NCBI GenBank assembly: GCA_008364785.1
Contig: VTTJ01000012.1
Coordinates: forward strand, 1-64,000
Reading direction: 5' to 3'
Length of the DNA: 64,000 nt
Source: Bacillus sp. BGMRC 2118
GTDB lineage: Bacteria; Bacillota; Bacilli; Bacillales; SA4
The position numbers were made by a program, and so were the translations under genes. The notes below the pieces were generated by a model that made no database searches, was not told the origin of the DNA, and was given only the letters and a program-made list of their open reading frames with translations. Position 1 is the first letter of the stretch. Each line of letters opens with the position of its first letter. Positions 51,261 through 59,033 of the stretch are shown piece by piece.

Positions 51261-51501
51261 TTTTTTGGCTTTGTTAAATACCATTGTTGATTTTTTTTAC
51301 AGCAGTTGATTGCGGTTAAAGGTGGCAAAACGAAGGATCCAGTTCTCCTGTAGCAAACTTTAGTAGAACTCATGCTTGAAAGATACTATAGATTCAATTG
51401 TCTAATTATAAGTAGTTAGCTCCTAAAGTCAAACACCATAAGTAGCATGTGGAAAATTAACTCAACGTTTAACAGAGCCATTCTATAAAAGGAGGATTTC
51501 A
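51261..51501. other. intergenic region with a possible IS/MITE end fragment
   Basis: GGCTTTGTTAAATACCATTG, then TTGATTTTTTTT at about 51268, is reminiscent of ends of insertion elements in bacilli, but no transposase or second end is present. Bases 51028-51221 show no gene either. Confidence 0.25.
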
Positions 51502-52191
51502 ATGCTTGGAATTCAAGAAGAATTAATTGCTCTGAGCAGTTCAATCAGTAAGACGTTGAAACGTGCATTTGGAAAAGGACCTGAAACGTGTTACACAGTT
51601 AAAAAGGGAAATAGGATATATGTATTTGTGAGGAATTTCATGACACCGGCTGAAGAGATTTTAGTCAATAATCAAGAGACCGTTTTAGTATCTCGTTTCC
51701 GCTCGGCGGTGATAAGCTCAATCTCCAAAGATGTCTTTGAAAAAGTCTCAAAAGGATTAAATGTAACGATTAGTTCCTTATCTCACGATTGGAATTATCA
51801 TACAAACACGGGATTAATGATCATGGAAGTGGATCATACTGTTGACTTTGAAGACTATACAGTTGTTGGATTTAGAAAGGAATTACTACAATTATTTCAA
51901 AGTATTGGCTCCGAAATGCATAAAGTACCTTATGATTTGAAAATTGTGAAGTATTCACAAAATATATGCTCAATAGAACTAAATAGTTTAATGTTTCCAT
52001 TAGTTTTCCTACTATTTAAGAATGGTAACGTCGACTTATTAATAAGTCATTCACAAGAAATTAAGAATGAATATATGAAGCAAAGCAAATTATTTGAAGA
52101 AGTGTTTAATAGAAGTATTGAAGACTTATTTATAACCTGGGATTTTCATCATAATAAAAGCTATTTTGTTTTTACTTTTGAGAGGATATAA
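51502..52191 (+). CDS. DUF2294/MpsC-family two-repeat protein, paralogue 1
   Basis: The 229-residue protein has two related domains. The first (about 1-115) has FGKGPETCYTVKKGNRIYVF, then RNFMTPAEEILV, and SHDWNYHTNTGLMIMEV. The second (about 125-229) ends with FNRSIEDLFITWDFHHNKSY. The family (Pfam DUF2294, later named MpsC after a proposed Na+-linked system) has no clear enzymatic role. AAAGGAGG precedes the ATG by nine bases. It is the first of three paralogues, and the most diverged in its second half. Confidence 0.75.
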   Translation: MLGIQEELIALSSSISKTLKRAFGKGPETCYTVKKGNRIYVFVRNFMTPAEEILVNNQETVLVSRFRSAVISSISKDVFEKVSKGLNVTISSLSHDWNYHTNTGLMIMEVDHTVDFEDYTVVGFRKELLQLFQSIGSEMHKVPYDLKIVKYSQNICSIELNSLMFPLVFLLFKNGNVDLLISHSQEIKNEYMKQSKLFEEVFNRSIEDLFITWDFHHNKSYFVFTFERI

Positions 52192-52200
52192 CTATATTAA

Positions 52201-52385
52201 GGGTGTTTTCGTATAGATTGTTGCTTTACCGTAAAAATCCCAAAAGCCGGGTTTCACCTTATTATCTAGATACTTCTATACATAAAGAGAGTTGCTCTTT
52301 TCTAATCCTACATCGATTCGTCTCAAAAACTGTTATACATCGAAAATAATTGTACTAAAAGCAACAAAGACTTAGAAAAGAGCCT
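52201..52385 (-). mobile_element. MITE-like interspersed element, copy 5
   Basis: Same orientation as copies 2 and 3: left end GGGTGTTTTCGTATAGATTGTTGC, right end GCAACAAAGACTTAGAAAAGAGCCT. Internal blocks are AAAATCCCAAAAGCCGGG and AAAGAGAGTTGCTCTTTTCT. It is inserted between paralogues 1 and 2 of the DUF2294 array. Confidence 0.85.
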
Positions 52386-52398
52386 ATATTAATAACAA

Positions 52399-52427
52399 AG
52401 AGAGGAGAGTTTCCTCTCTTTTTTTAT
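52399..52427 (+). terminator. intrinsic terminator after DUF2294 paralogue 1 and the MITE
   Basis: AGAGAGGAGA / TTCCTCTCT is followed by TTTTTTAT. Confidence 0.8.
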
Positions 52428-52674
52428 GCCTCATTTCGTAAGTTTGTTTGCTAGTAAGAGGGCATGATATCCATAGTTTGGAGGGCAGAACATGCTGTGG
52501 ATACTATATTTTATGAAAAGATGCCCGGGTACCTTTATCTTGCTCATACCAGGTAACTGTTGGAAACAAAAATCTCAAGTGAAAAAAACATTATTAGGGA
52601 AGTTATTCAATAGGAATTGTTATGTTTGGTAATAATATGAGCATATCGTTCATTAGAAGAAAGGGGTGAAGGGA

Positions 52675-53367
52675 GTGTCATCAGAAATGCAGCAAAAACT
52701 AATGGATATCAGTAGTTTAACAAGTAAAATGCTGAGAAAGAATTTTGGACGTGGACCTGAGTCTTGTTATGCCTCAGTAAATTTACAATATCTCGTTTTT
52801 TACATTCGTGGTTTTCTTTCACCAATGGAATCAGTCTTACTTGAAAATGGTAATTCAGATAAAATCGATATATCACGCAGTATTGTGATGAAAAATGTCT
52901 TAACTGAGTTAAAAGGAATTCTTGAGGTCGAATTTGAACAGGACGTAACCTACTTTTATCATGACTGGAATTATCCACAAAACAGAGGGATGATTGTTGT
53001 TGAATTTGAAAATAACATTTTGGTAGAAATGGACCAAACGCACTCCACATCAGAGAATGACTCGTTGATTAAGGAAGTGGAAAGAATCAGTGCTCTCGTT
53101 CAAAAAATACCCGAAAAAACGGAAGTTTACCCGATTACATCAAAGATTTGTTTAATTAAAAGAGAGGGCATCTTAATACAAATTGAAAAAGCATTAATCG
53201 AGAAGGGATACGAGCAAACTCTATATGTAACGAAGGATGAATTGGAAAAGTCTTATCTGCATAGAGATGGCCGATTTGAAGACATTTTTCATAATCCTGT
53301 TTCAGATATTTTTGTTGACTGGGATTTTAAAAGAGATAATAGCATTATTTGTTTCGTATTAAAGTAA
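52675..53367 (+). CDS. DUF2294/MpsC-family two-repeat protein, paralogue 2
   Basis: The 230-residue protein has the same double layout: FGRGPESCYASVNLQYLVFY, RGFLSPMESVLLEN and YHDWNYPQNRGMIVVEFE in the first domain. In the second are EGILIQIEKALIEKGYEQTL, LEKSYLHRDGRFEDIF and VSDIFVDWDFKRDNS. It resembles paralogue 3 more than paralogue 1. GTG at 52675, eight bases after AAGGGG, is preferred; ATG at 52687 is possible. It is 19 bases from paralogue 3, so the two form an operon. Confidence 0.75.
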   Translation: MSSEMQQKLMDISSLTSKMLRKNFGRGPESCYASVNLQYLVFYIRGFLSPMESVLLENGNSDKIDISRSIVMKNVLTELKGILEVEFEQDVTYFYHDWNYPQNRGMIVVEFENNILVEMDQTHSTSENDSLIKEVERISALVQKIPEKTEVYPITSKICLIKREGILIQIEKALIEKGYEQTLYVTKDELEKSYLHRDGRFEDIFHNPVSDIFVDWDFKRDNSIICFVLK

Positions 53368-53386
53368 AAAGAGAGGAGGAGGCTTA

Positions 53387-54124
53387 ATGGAGAATCTAGA
53401 AGAAAAACAAGAAAAAATTAGTACCTACATTAATCAATTATTACAAGACAGTTTTGGAAAGAATCCTGACTGGGTGTCTGTTACATTTAATGGGACTTTT
53501 ATTACAATATACATAAGGGGCTTCCTTTCGCCACCTGAAAAAGTGTTACTTGAGCAGGACAAAGAGATGTTGGTTTATCAAATGAGAGAGAAGTTAATGA
53601 TAAGCTTCTTACCAGAAATTAAAACCTATATTCAAGTGATTACGGGTGCTAAAATACGCGAGATGTACTATGATTGGAATTTCCAAAATAAATCGGGAAT
53701 GATAGCTGGTGTAAGCTCTGAGCCATTTACAAGCATGGATGAATTAAAGGAGCTATACACTGGCAAACAAGAGATAGAACAAGAAGTTATTACGATTAGT
53801 CAACAGACTGAAAAAGTTCCTGAAGAAATCTATTCATGTTTAGTCAGTCCAAGAGTTCTTATTGTAATTAGAAATGGGATACTAGTTCGGATCGAAAAGG
53901 AATTTATAAGATTAGGCTATCAAGATACATTGAAATCAGTAAAGCGCAATTTAGAGAAATCATATCTCCATAATAGTAGCCATATGGAATCTTATCTTAA
54001 TCAGCAAATAGTGGATGTCTTTGTGGATTGGGACTTACAGCTAGATAAAAGTCTTATTGTTCTTATGCTAAATCCCAAAGAACCTATGGGACAAGAGGAT
54101 GTGTACAAGGTGAATATTGAGTAG
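53387..54124 (+). CDS. DUF2294/MpsC-family two-repeat protein, paralogue 3
   Basis: The 245-residue protein has FGKNPDWVSVTFNGTFITIY, RGFLSPPEKVLLEQDKEM and YYDWNFQNKSGMIAGVSS in the first domain. The second carries NGILVRIEKEFIRLGYQDTL, LEKSYLHNSSHMESYL and VVDVFVDWDLQLDKSLIVL (Ile/Val variants). A 16-residue extra tail ends VYKVNIE. GAGGAGGAGG precedes the ATG. The promoter and c-di-GMP riboswitch of the GGDEF gene lie just downstream. Confidence 0.75.
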   Translation: MENLEEKQEKISTYINQLLQDSFGKNPDWVSVTFNGTFITIYIRGFLSPPEKVLLEQDKEMLVYQMREKLMISFLPEIKTYIQVITGAKIREMYYDWNFQNKSGMIAGVSSEPFTSMDELKELYTGKQEIEQEVITISQQTEKVPEEIYSCLVSPRVLIVIRNGILVRIEKEFIRLGYQDTLKSVKRNLEKSYLHNSSHMESYLNQQIVDVFVDWDLQLDKSLIVLMLNPKEPMGQEDVYKVNIE

Positions 54125-54231
54125 GGGAACAGGGTAATCCTGTTACCTTTACTTCATGGATATAGTTAACTTTTAGTAAATAAAGTATGATTGAAAAATA
54201 TAATAAATAGTTATACTTTTCTATTAACTCA

Positions 54232-54258
54232 TTGACGATGGTAGAAAAGAGCTATAAT
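54232..54258 (+). promoter_or_regulatory. candidate promoter for the c-di-GMP riboswitch transcript
   Basis: TTGACG and TATAAT are 15 bases apart, about 45 bases before the riboswitch. Confidence 0.45.
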
Positions 54259-54300
54259 ATAAATATATATATATGTGTTAGTTAGTGGAATTATTTTATA

Positions 54301-54413
54301 AGAATTTTAATAGTTAGAAGGGGCAAATCCACTGAAAAGTGGGGACGCAAAACTAGAGGGGCTAATGTCTTTGATAATGCCAGCCAGTTGCCGAAATATT
54401 CTATGGTTAGAAA
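54301..54413 (+). promoter_or_regulatory. c-di-GMP-I riboswitch (GEMM type)
   Basis: The conserved core is present: GGGGCAAATCCACTGAAAAG (GGCAAA, hairpin with GAAA tetraloop), then TGGGGACGCAAAACTAGAGG (GACGCAAA), and the receptor side ending AGTTGCCGAAAT. Outer AGAAT / ATTCT close P1. A terminator follows before the GGDEF gene, so c-di-GMP probably controls transcription of that gene. Confidence 0.85.
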
Positions 54414-54450
54414 AAGTTTATTGTACTTGATACATAAATTCTTCTACAGC

Positions 54451-54483
54451 AGATTAATCGGTTATGATTAATCTTTTTTTATT
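54451..54483 (+). terminator. expression-platform terminator of the c-di-GMP riboswitch
   Basis: AGATTAAT / ATTAATCT with loop CGGTTATG, then TTTTTTATT. Confidence 0.8.
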
Positions 54484-54683
54484 GTTGTTATGCACAATTA
54501 TGTTATGTTGGTATTCGTATTTCACTTCTGCGACTATTCTGTTCTGCGAGAAACGATGTTTTGTCTATATTTTCCTCTTATTTTTAGAACCTCTTGCTCT
54601 ATTTATCAAGTATCCAACAACAGAGAATTTCAAAAAAACTTGCCATTGGTGTTAAGTGTCATTGTGTGTTAAGAAAATGTCTC

Positions 54684-55907
54684 ATGGATGTGTTTATTGT
54701 GGAAAATAAAAAGCTGGTAAAAAGTAAATATCAAGAAACCCTATCAATGATTGACCAATTACTTAAAAAGATTGGTTCGGATGGGGAAATCATTACGAAT
54801 GATACAGAACAAATGCTTGATACGTTATATGACAATGGACAACAAGATAAGGAAGTAGTGGAGTCTGTGCTCACGCAACTTGAACATATTCATAAACAAA
54901 TTGAAAACATGAACTGGTTGAACAAACATTATAAAATTATTCATGATTTCTCTCAAACGTGCAGTAAAACACTAAATGAAGATGTACTACTTGAAAAGGC
55001 ATTTGAGCTTGTTTCAGAGGTTATGCCAACTGACTCGTTTTATATTGCTTCTTATAATGAAGGAACAGACTATGTAGAGTTTCTATTTATGATTGACAAC
55101 GGAGAACTCTATCCACGCTCTACCATACAACTTGGGGATAACTATACAACGAAAGTGATAAAAACTAGAGAAATCATTCATGTGAAAGCCTCAAGTGAAC
55201 CCCAAGAGTTTGATGTAATTATTGGGGTTGAGGATACAAGTTCACATTTGTTTGTACCTATTATTATTGATGATCATGTCAAAGGAGTCATTTCTGCACA
55301 ATGCTTTGAAGACTTTGCATACCGAAAAGAGCATGAAGAGCTCCTGCAATTAATTGGTACACAAGTGTTTAACTCAATTGAAACCGCCCGATTATACGGG
55401 AAAATCTATTATATGTCCCAAACAGATGAATTAACCGGCTTGAAGAATCACAGAGCCTTTCACGAGGATTTATCAAAATTGTTGGGGGATAGCAAAGATG
55501 AAATTACCCTTGTTATGCTAGATTCGGATAACCTGAAAAGAGTAAATGACTTATATGGTCATGATATGGGTGATAAGTATTTAAAGGTACTTGCTGACGG
55601 TATTAGTTCTATACAGAACGATGAAATAGAAGGGTATCGTTATGCAGGCGATGAATTTATGATTATCGTAAAAAATAGCACCTCAATTCAAATTGAAGGG
55701 CTATACGAACAGTTAAGAGACTACTATTCTGAAAATCCGATTCAACTGACGAATTTACAACTTAATATCTCAATAAGTTGTGGAGTGGCGAAATTTCCTG
55801 AACATGGACAATCAGTGGATACATTAAAAAAATCAGCAGATGAAGCATTATATGAAGCGAAAAACGGTGGGAAAAACAGATTGGTGTATCATAACAAAAA
55901 AGTCTAG
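54684..55907 (+). CDS. GAF-GGDEF diguanylate cyclase
   Basis: The protein (about 407 residues from this start) has a helical N terminus, a GAF domain (about 80-240), and a GGDEF domain (about 245-405). It should make c-di-GMP from GTP. Motifs are TDELTGLKNHRAF, LDSDNLKRVNDLYGHDMGD, and RYAGDEFMIIV; AGDEF is a common active form of GGDEF. The start is uncertain because no strong ribosome site is seen before ATG 54684 and earlier in-frame starts exist. A c-di-GMP riboswitch in its leader implies feedback. Confidence 0.85.
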   Translation: MDVFIVENKKLVKSKYQETLSMIDQLLKKIGSDGEIITNDTEQMLDTLYDNGQQDKEVVESVLTQLEHIHKQIENMNWLNKHYKIIHDFSQTCSKTLNEDVLLEKAFELVSEVMPTDSFYIASYNEGTDYVEFLFMIDNGELYPRSTIQLGDNYTTKVIKTREIIHVKASSEPQEFDVIIGVEDTSSHLFVPIIIDDHVKGVISAQCFEDFAYRKEHEELLQLIGTQVFNSIETARLYGKIYYMSQTDELTGLKNHRAFHEDLSKLLGDSKDEITLVMLDSDNLKRVNDLYGHDMGDKYLKVLADGISSIQNDEIEGYRYAGDEFMIIVKNSTSIQIEGLYEQLRDYYSENPIQLTNLQLNISISCGVAKFPEHGQSVDTLKKSADEALYEAKNGGKNRLVYHNKKV

Positions 55908-55927
55908 CATAATTGCTAGACTTTTTT
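55901..55927. terminator. bidirectional terminator after the GGDEF gene
   Basis: AAGTCTAGCA / TGCTAGACTT with loop TAAT; T run on the right and A run on the left. Confidence 0.85.
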
Positions 55928-55986
55928 GTTTAAATTGATGAAGAGTTTTGATTAAGTAATATTGGACATTTTCTTGATGGCCAGAG

Positions 55987-56424
55987 TTACATATAAGGTT
56001 TTACAACCATAAACCAAAGCATGGCCAGTAATAATACTAAATAGATCCAAACAGCCTTCCTTAGCTTTTTTACTAACATCTCCCGATTCTGATTCTCCTC
56101 TTGGAATTTTCTCAATGTGGGAGAAAAGGCTCGTGCTAGAAAGAACAAAGAACTAAATAGTAATAGTAAGGTTGCAACAATCCAAGGAGTTTTCCACGTC
56201 CACGGTCCTAGAATGACGAGTAGGACACCTGAGCCAATTAATACATGACCGGCATGTTTTGTAAAGCGAACCACATATCGAAATGTATGTAGCAACGATT
56301 GTAATTCCGCTTCTATTTGTGTTCGTAACCGGTTTACGACAGGAATCAATATGAAGAAAGGTCCTATAGATGCTGCGGCACTTACCACATGTACATAAAT
56401 TAATAGTTTATATAAGAAGTCCAC
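55987..56424 (-). CDS. four-helix membrane protein, DUF2269-like
   Basis: The 145-residue protein has four hydrophobic helices. The N-terminal segment LYKLLIYVHVVSAAASIGPFF has the H-V-x-x-A pattern of DUF2269-like proteins; the family call is moderate. GAGG lies nine bases before the GTG start. It is 11 bases behind the ASCH gene, so they are co-transcribed. Confidence 0.65.
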   Translation of the reverse strand: MDFLYKLLIYVHVVSAAASIGPFFILIPVVNRLRTQIEAELQSLLHTFRYVVRFTKHAGHVLIGSGVLLVILGPWTWKTPWIVATLLLLFSSLFFLARAFSPTLRKFQEENQNREMLVKKLRKAVWIYLVLLLAMLWFMVVKPYM

Positions 56425-56435
56425 TAAATTAGCCT

Positions 56436-56786
56436 CTATTCATTAACAGGACTGAATTCGTGCACCCAAACTCTCATATGAGGTAACCAAGGCATACCTG
56501 GGTGGTATGATAATATAGATTCCTTATATTCGTCAACGGTGTTGAAGCCTTCATGCTGTGCATGCTCATCTGTTAATTCACCCAATGCTTGGGAGTAAAC
56601 ATTATTTACAACAAACTTTTTCCCTTCTAATATAAACTCTTCACCAATATCAGCATACCGCCCATTACGTCTTGTCGCTGTTTTATTTCCTTCAACTACC
56701 TTTTTAATGTCAGATGGCATCGTAATAAGTCTTTCAATTGTACATGTTTTTTCTGGCAGTTCATTTTGTTCGTGTTGATTTGTCAT
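56436..56786 (-). CDS. ASCH-domain protein
   Basis: The 116-residue protein has the ASCH (PUA-like) beta-barrel pattern: DIKKVVEGNKTATRRNGRYADIGEEF, with the conserved G-x-K-T-x-x-R motif, then FVVNNVYSQALGELTDEHAQHEGF. ASCH proteins are thought to bind RNA or act on modified nucleosides; the role here is unknown. AAGGAGA precedes the ATG. It heads a two-gene operon. Confidence 0.75.
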   Translation of the reverse strand: MTNQHEQNELPEKTCTIERLITMPSDIKKVVEGNKTATRRNGRYADIGEEFILEGKKFVVNNVYSQALGELTDEHAQHEGFNTVDEYKESILSYHPGMPWLPHMRVWVHEFSPVNE

Positions 56787-56876
56787 ATGCGCAAATTCTC
56801 CTTTATATTTAAGTCAGTTACACTATATCATATAACGTTTGACTGAAGAAATAGTGATCCGTTTGGTATACTGAAC

Positions 56877-57281
56877 TTGAGGACATTATGGTGGGGCGTG
56901 GTTGTTATTCATAAAATACAAAAAGTTATTTATATAATTCTTGGTTTTATTTTTATGGGGCTTGGTATGATTGGAATTGTTCTACCGCTATTACCGACAA
57001 CACCCTTATTGCTACTAGCATCTTTCTTTTTTATGAAAGGATCCAGTAAATTTGAAAAGTGGTTTAAAGGTACAACTGTGTATAAAAAACACCTGGAGGA
57101 ATTTGTGAAGAATCGATCGATGACAAAAAAGCAAAAGCTGACGATTTTGATTTTTGCAGATATCATGATCGCAATACCTTTTTTCTTAACTGACAGTATC
57201 ATTGTCAAGGCTGTGCTACTACTAATAGTGATTTATAAATACTATTATTTTATAACGAAAATTAAAACGATACGTGTGTAA
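56877..57281 (+). CDS. DUF454 (YbaN-like) membrane protein
   Basis: The protein of up to 134 residues has three hydrophobic segments. The signature is LGFIFMGLGMIGIVLPLLPTTPLLLLASFFFMKGSSKF, where G-x-x-L-P-x-L-P-T-T-P defines DUF454. Function is unknown. The start is unclear: TTG at 56877 or GTG at 56898 are possible, and neither has an ideal ribosome site. Confidence 0.8.
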   Translation: MRTLWWGVVVIHKIQKVIYIILGFIFMGLGMIGIVLPLLPTTPLLLLASFFFMKGSSKFEKWFKGTTVYKKHLEEFVKNRSMTKKQKLTILIFADIMIAIPFFLTDSIIVKAVLLLIVIYKYYYFITKIKTIRV

Positions 57282-57340
57282 CTAATCTCTATGTGTTCAT
57301 CTTCAAAAAATTTAAATTGTAAACAAAAATAAATTAACGT

Positions 57341-57370
57341 GCACCTCTTGTGTTGAGGTGTTTTTTTATT
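57341..57370 (+). terminator. intrinsic terminator of the DUF454 gene
   Basis: GCACCTC / GAGGTGT with loop TTGTGTT, then TTTTTTATT. Confidence 0.8.
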
Positions 57371-57556
57371 AGGGAAAGGTAAGGAGATGTTCTATTACAA
57401 TAATAAGTTATAAGAACTGAAAAAAGATAAAATTGGGGTGATGAAGGAATAAGTTGATATAGAGAAAGTGTATCTGTTAGCTAATCAAACGTTTGTTTAA
57501 ATAGTAGTGGAGATTCAATATAGTAAAATAATGAACGATAAATAGGAGGTAATTTT
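57371..57556. other. gene-free region before the DnaA-box cluster
   Basis: No gene is seen. A palindromic operator-like sequence ATCAAACGTTTGTTT lies near 57483, of the kind bound by small dimeric regulators. Confidence 0.3.
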
Positions 57557-57738
57557 TTATCCACAAACTAGATAGTCGAGAAAGGTTAATATATTGGGAT
57601 TTACACAGGTTTGTCCACATTATCCACAAATTAAAATAAAATAATCCACAAAATAGGGTATTTCGACAAAATGTGATAGAGTCAATATCCATGCAACAAT
57701 TAAATGGATATCCACATTATCCACATAATTGTGGATAA
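57557..57738. other. DnaA-box cluster away from oriC
   Basis: Four perfect TTATCCACA boxes lie at 57557, 57620, 57717 and (minus strand) 57730. Three boxes with one mismatch lie at 57611 (TTGTCCACA), 57642 (TAATCCACA) and 57708 (ATATCCACA). Seven boxes in 182 bases is far beyond chance. No dnaA, dnaN or rpmH gene is near, so this is not the chromosomal origin. DnaA-box clusters elsewhere on the B. subtilis chromosome are known to titrate DnaA and limit initiation or to control genes; the same role is inferred here. Confidence 0.85.
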
Positions 57739-57771
57739 ACCTGTGTATATATTTATATATTTAGAAAATTA

Positions 57772-57804
57772 AAAGAGAGGCAGTCGATTTGACTACCTCA
57801 TCTT
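57772..57804 (-). terminator. terminator of the yfhE-yfhD pair
   Basis: Read on the minus strand, GAGGTAGTC / GACTGCCTC has one mismatch, then TCTTTTAATT. Confidence 0.65.
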
Positions 57805-57806
57805 TG

Positions 57807-57998
57807 TTATTGTTTTCTAGATTTTGCACGAGCATCAGCAGCTTTTGCACGCTCTTGCGCCTGTAAATCATCGCTATCAGCTAATTCCCTAGAAAACTCA
57901 ACGTCACGGCCATCTGGTGGCAGTTTAGCATAGCCGGGAGTTTGTGGTAAAGATTGTGTGTTTTTATCACGATTTGAATGTCCATGATTTGTTGGCAT
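57807..57998 (-). CDS. yfhD: YfhD-family small protein
   Basis: The 63-residue hydrophilic protein contains NRDKNTQSLPQTPGYAKLPP and DVEFSRELADSDDLQAQERA, the pattern of the YfhD family (small bacillar proteins, possibly spore-associated). GGAGGG lies eight bases before the ATG. It follows yfhE, as in B. subtilis. Confidence 0.85.
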   Translation of the reverse strand: MPTNHGHSNRDKNTQSLPQTPGYAKLPPDGRDVEFSRELADSDDLQAQERAKAADARAKSRKQ

Positions 57999-58085
57999 GG
58001 TTATCCCTCCAGTTGCAAATTGAACAAGAAGTTCTTGTTTATTTTTACACCAAAGGGAAAAGTTATTAACGGGAAAAATTAGGAG

Positions 58086-58205
58086 TTACTTATTGCTGAT
58101 ATATCCACCAGCACGATCGGCCATTTTAAACTCACGAGAATATGTAACCTCTTGCATACTGCTTAACGTACTTTTCTTCATCTTATCCTTTTTCTTCTTA
58201 TCCAT
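58086..58205 (-). CDS. yfhE: YfhE-family small protein
   Basis: The 39-residue basic peptide reads MDKKKKDKMKKSTLSSMQEV, then TYSREFKMADRAGGYISNK, which matches YfhE. GTGAGGGA lies nine bases before the ATG. It is upstream of yfhD on the same strand. Function is unknown. Confidence 0.8.
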   Translation of the reverse strand: MDKKKKDKMKKSTLSSMQEVTYSREFKMADRAGGYISNK

Positions 58206-58284
58206 GATTTTATCCCTCACTTTACACAAAGTTATTATCATCGTTGCCTAAACTGATTATCATTATTCAAAAATCGAAAAAAAT

Positions 58285-58315
58285 AAAGGAGTGGGGGACA
58301 GGCCCCCGCTCCTTT
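58285..58315. terminator. strong hairpin downstream of the GNAT gene
   Basis: AAAGGAGTGGGGG / CCCCCGCTCCTTT with loop ACAGG (one G-T pair). On the minus strand it is followed by TATTT. Confidence 0.75.
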
Positions 58316-58323
58316 AAAGTGTT

Positions 58324-58354
58324 AAAAAGCCTGCTCATATAACTGAGCAGGCTT
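58324..58354 (-). terminator. intrinsic terminator of the GNAT gene
   Basis: On the minus strand AAGCCTGCTCA / TGAGCAGGCTT with loop GTTATA, then TTTAAC. Confidence 0.85.
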
Positions 58355-58366
58355 AATGCGTATTTA

Positions 58367-58924
58367 TTATGCTTCTTTTAGGTGTTCTTCCTGGAATGCT
58401 ACCGGTTCTCTCATTGCATGTAGGTGGTAGAGATCCTTTGGAATTTCGTATAGATTATAGATGTCTCCATCTGCGTTAATTTGTTCGTAAAGGCTTTTCC
58501 TAGTGTCGTTCGCAAGAAGTACATAAGGCAGCTTTTCGGCAGCTTTCTGTGAACGGATGTTTACTTTACGTATTCGCATGAAAACTGTCTCAATTCCCAG
58601 TTCGAAAAATGCTTCATTGAAGAATGCCTCTTTGGCTAATTTGTTGTACCCATGGCCATGATACGGCTTTCCTAGCCACGTTCCTAGGAAACCAGCATTA
58701 TCTTGGATATCGAACAAATTAATAGTTCCAATTGGAGTTCCCCATTCATCTAGAATCGTCCGTGAAATGAGTTCACCATGTTCTTCTGCTTCGATTGTTT
58801 GTTTTGTTAAAAATAAGAATTCATCGTATGTTGAAGCTTTATGGCGCACAAAAGGGAAGACTTCCGGGTGCACCATGAGATCAAAAAGAATCTGAGACTC
58901 TTGTAGATCACGTCTTTTTAGCAT
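58367..58924 (-). CDS. GNAT N-acetyltransferase (RimJ/RimL-like)
   Basis: The 185-residue protein resembles the RimJ/RimL branch: GTINLFDIQDNAGFLGTWLG, acetyl-CoA loop KPYHGHGYNKLAKEAFF, and VNIRSQKAAEKL in the place of motif B (N-x-x-S-x-x-x-x-E-K). The substrate is unknown. The ATG at 58924 has GGAGGGA seven bases upstream. An unusual hairpin and a tRNA-like sequence lie just upstream on the same strand. Confidence 0.8.
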   Translation of the reverse strand: MLKRRDLQESQILFDLMVHPEVFPFVRHKASTYDEFLFLTKQTIEAEEHGELISRTILDEWGTPIGTINLFDIQDNAGFLGTWLGKPYHGHGYNKLAKEAFFNEAFFELGIETVFMRIRKVNIRSQKAAEKLPYVLLANDTRKSLYEQINADGDIYNLYEIPKDLYHLHAMREPVAFQEEHLKEA

Positions 58925-58968
58925 GATTTGTCCCTCCAAACTCAGGGCAGTCTACTCCATAGGAATAG

Positions 58969-59033
58969 AACCCCACCCCCTGAAATTTTTTCATTATAAG
59001 AACCAAAAAAATTTCGGGGTGGGAATCGAACCC
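58969..59033 (-). promoter_or_regulatory. long hairpin in the leader of the GNAT gene
   Basis: On the minus strand CCCACCCCGAAATTTTTT pairs with AAAAAATTTCAGGGGGTGG, separated by about 14 bases. The left arm overlaps the 3' side of the tRNA-like sequence. It lies 45 bases before the start codon. Confidence 0.6.

Noticed and set aside
51261..51330. Complete insertion sequence
   Set aside because: Only one IS-end-like stretch is visible; there is no transposase ORF and no inverted partner within the next kilobase.
53000..53367. DUF2294 paralogue array as a toxin-antitoxin or immunity cassette
   Set aside because: All three proteins are full length, similar to one another and lack toxin or immunity features; duplication of a conserved housekeeping-type family fits better.
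57557..57738. Possible chromosomal or plasmid origin of replication
   Set aside because: DnaA boxes are dense, but dnaA, dnaN, rpmH or a plasmid rep gene are absent and the flanking genes are ordinary yfh-type chromosomal genes; a DnaA-box cluster explains it better.
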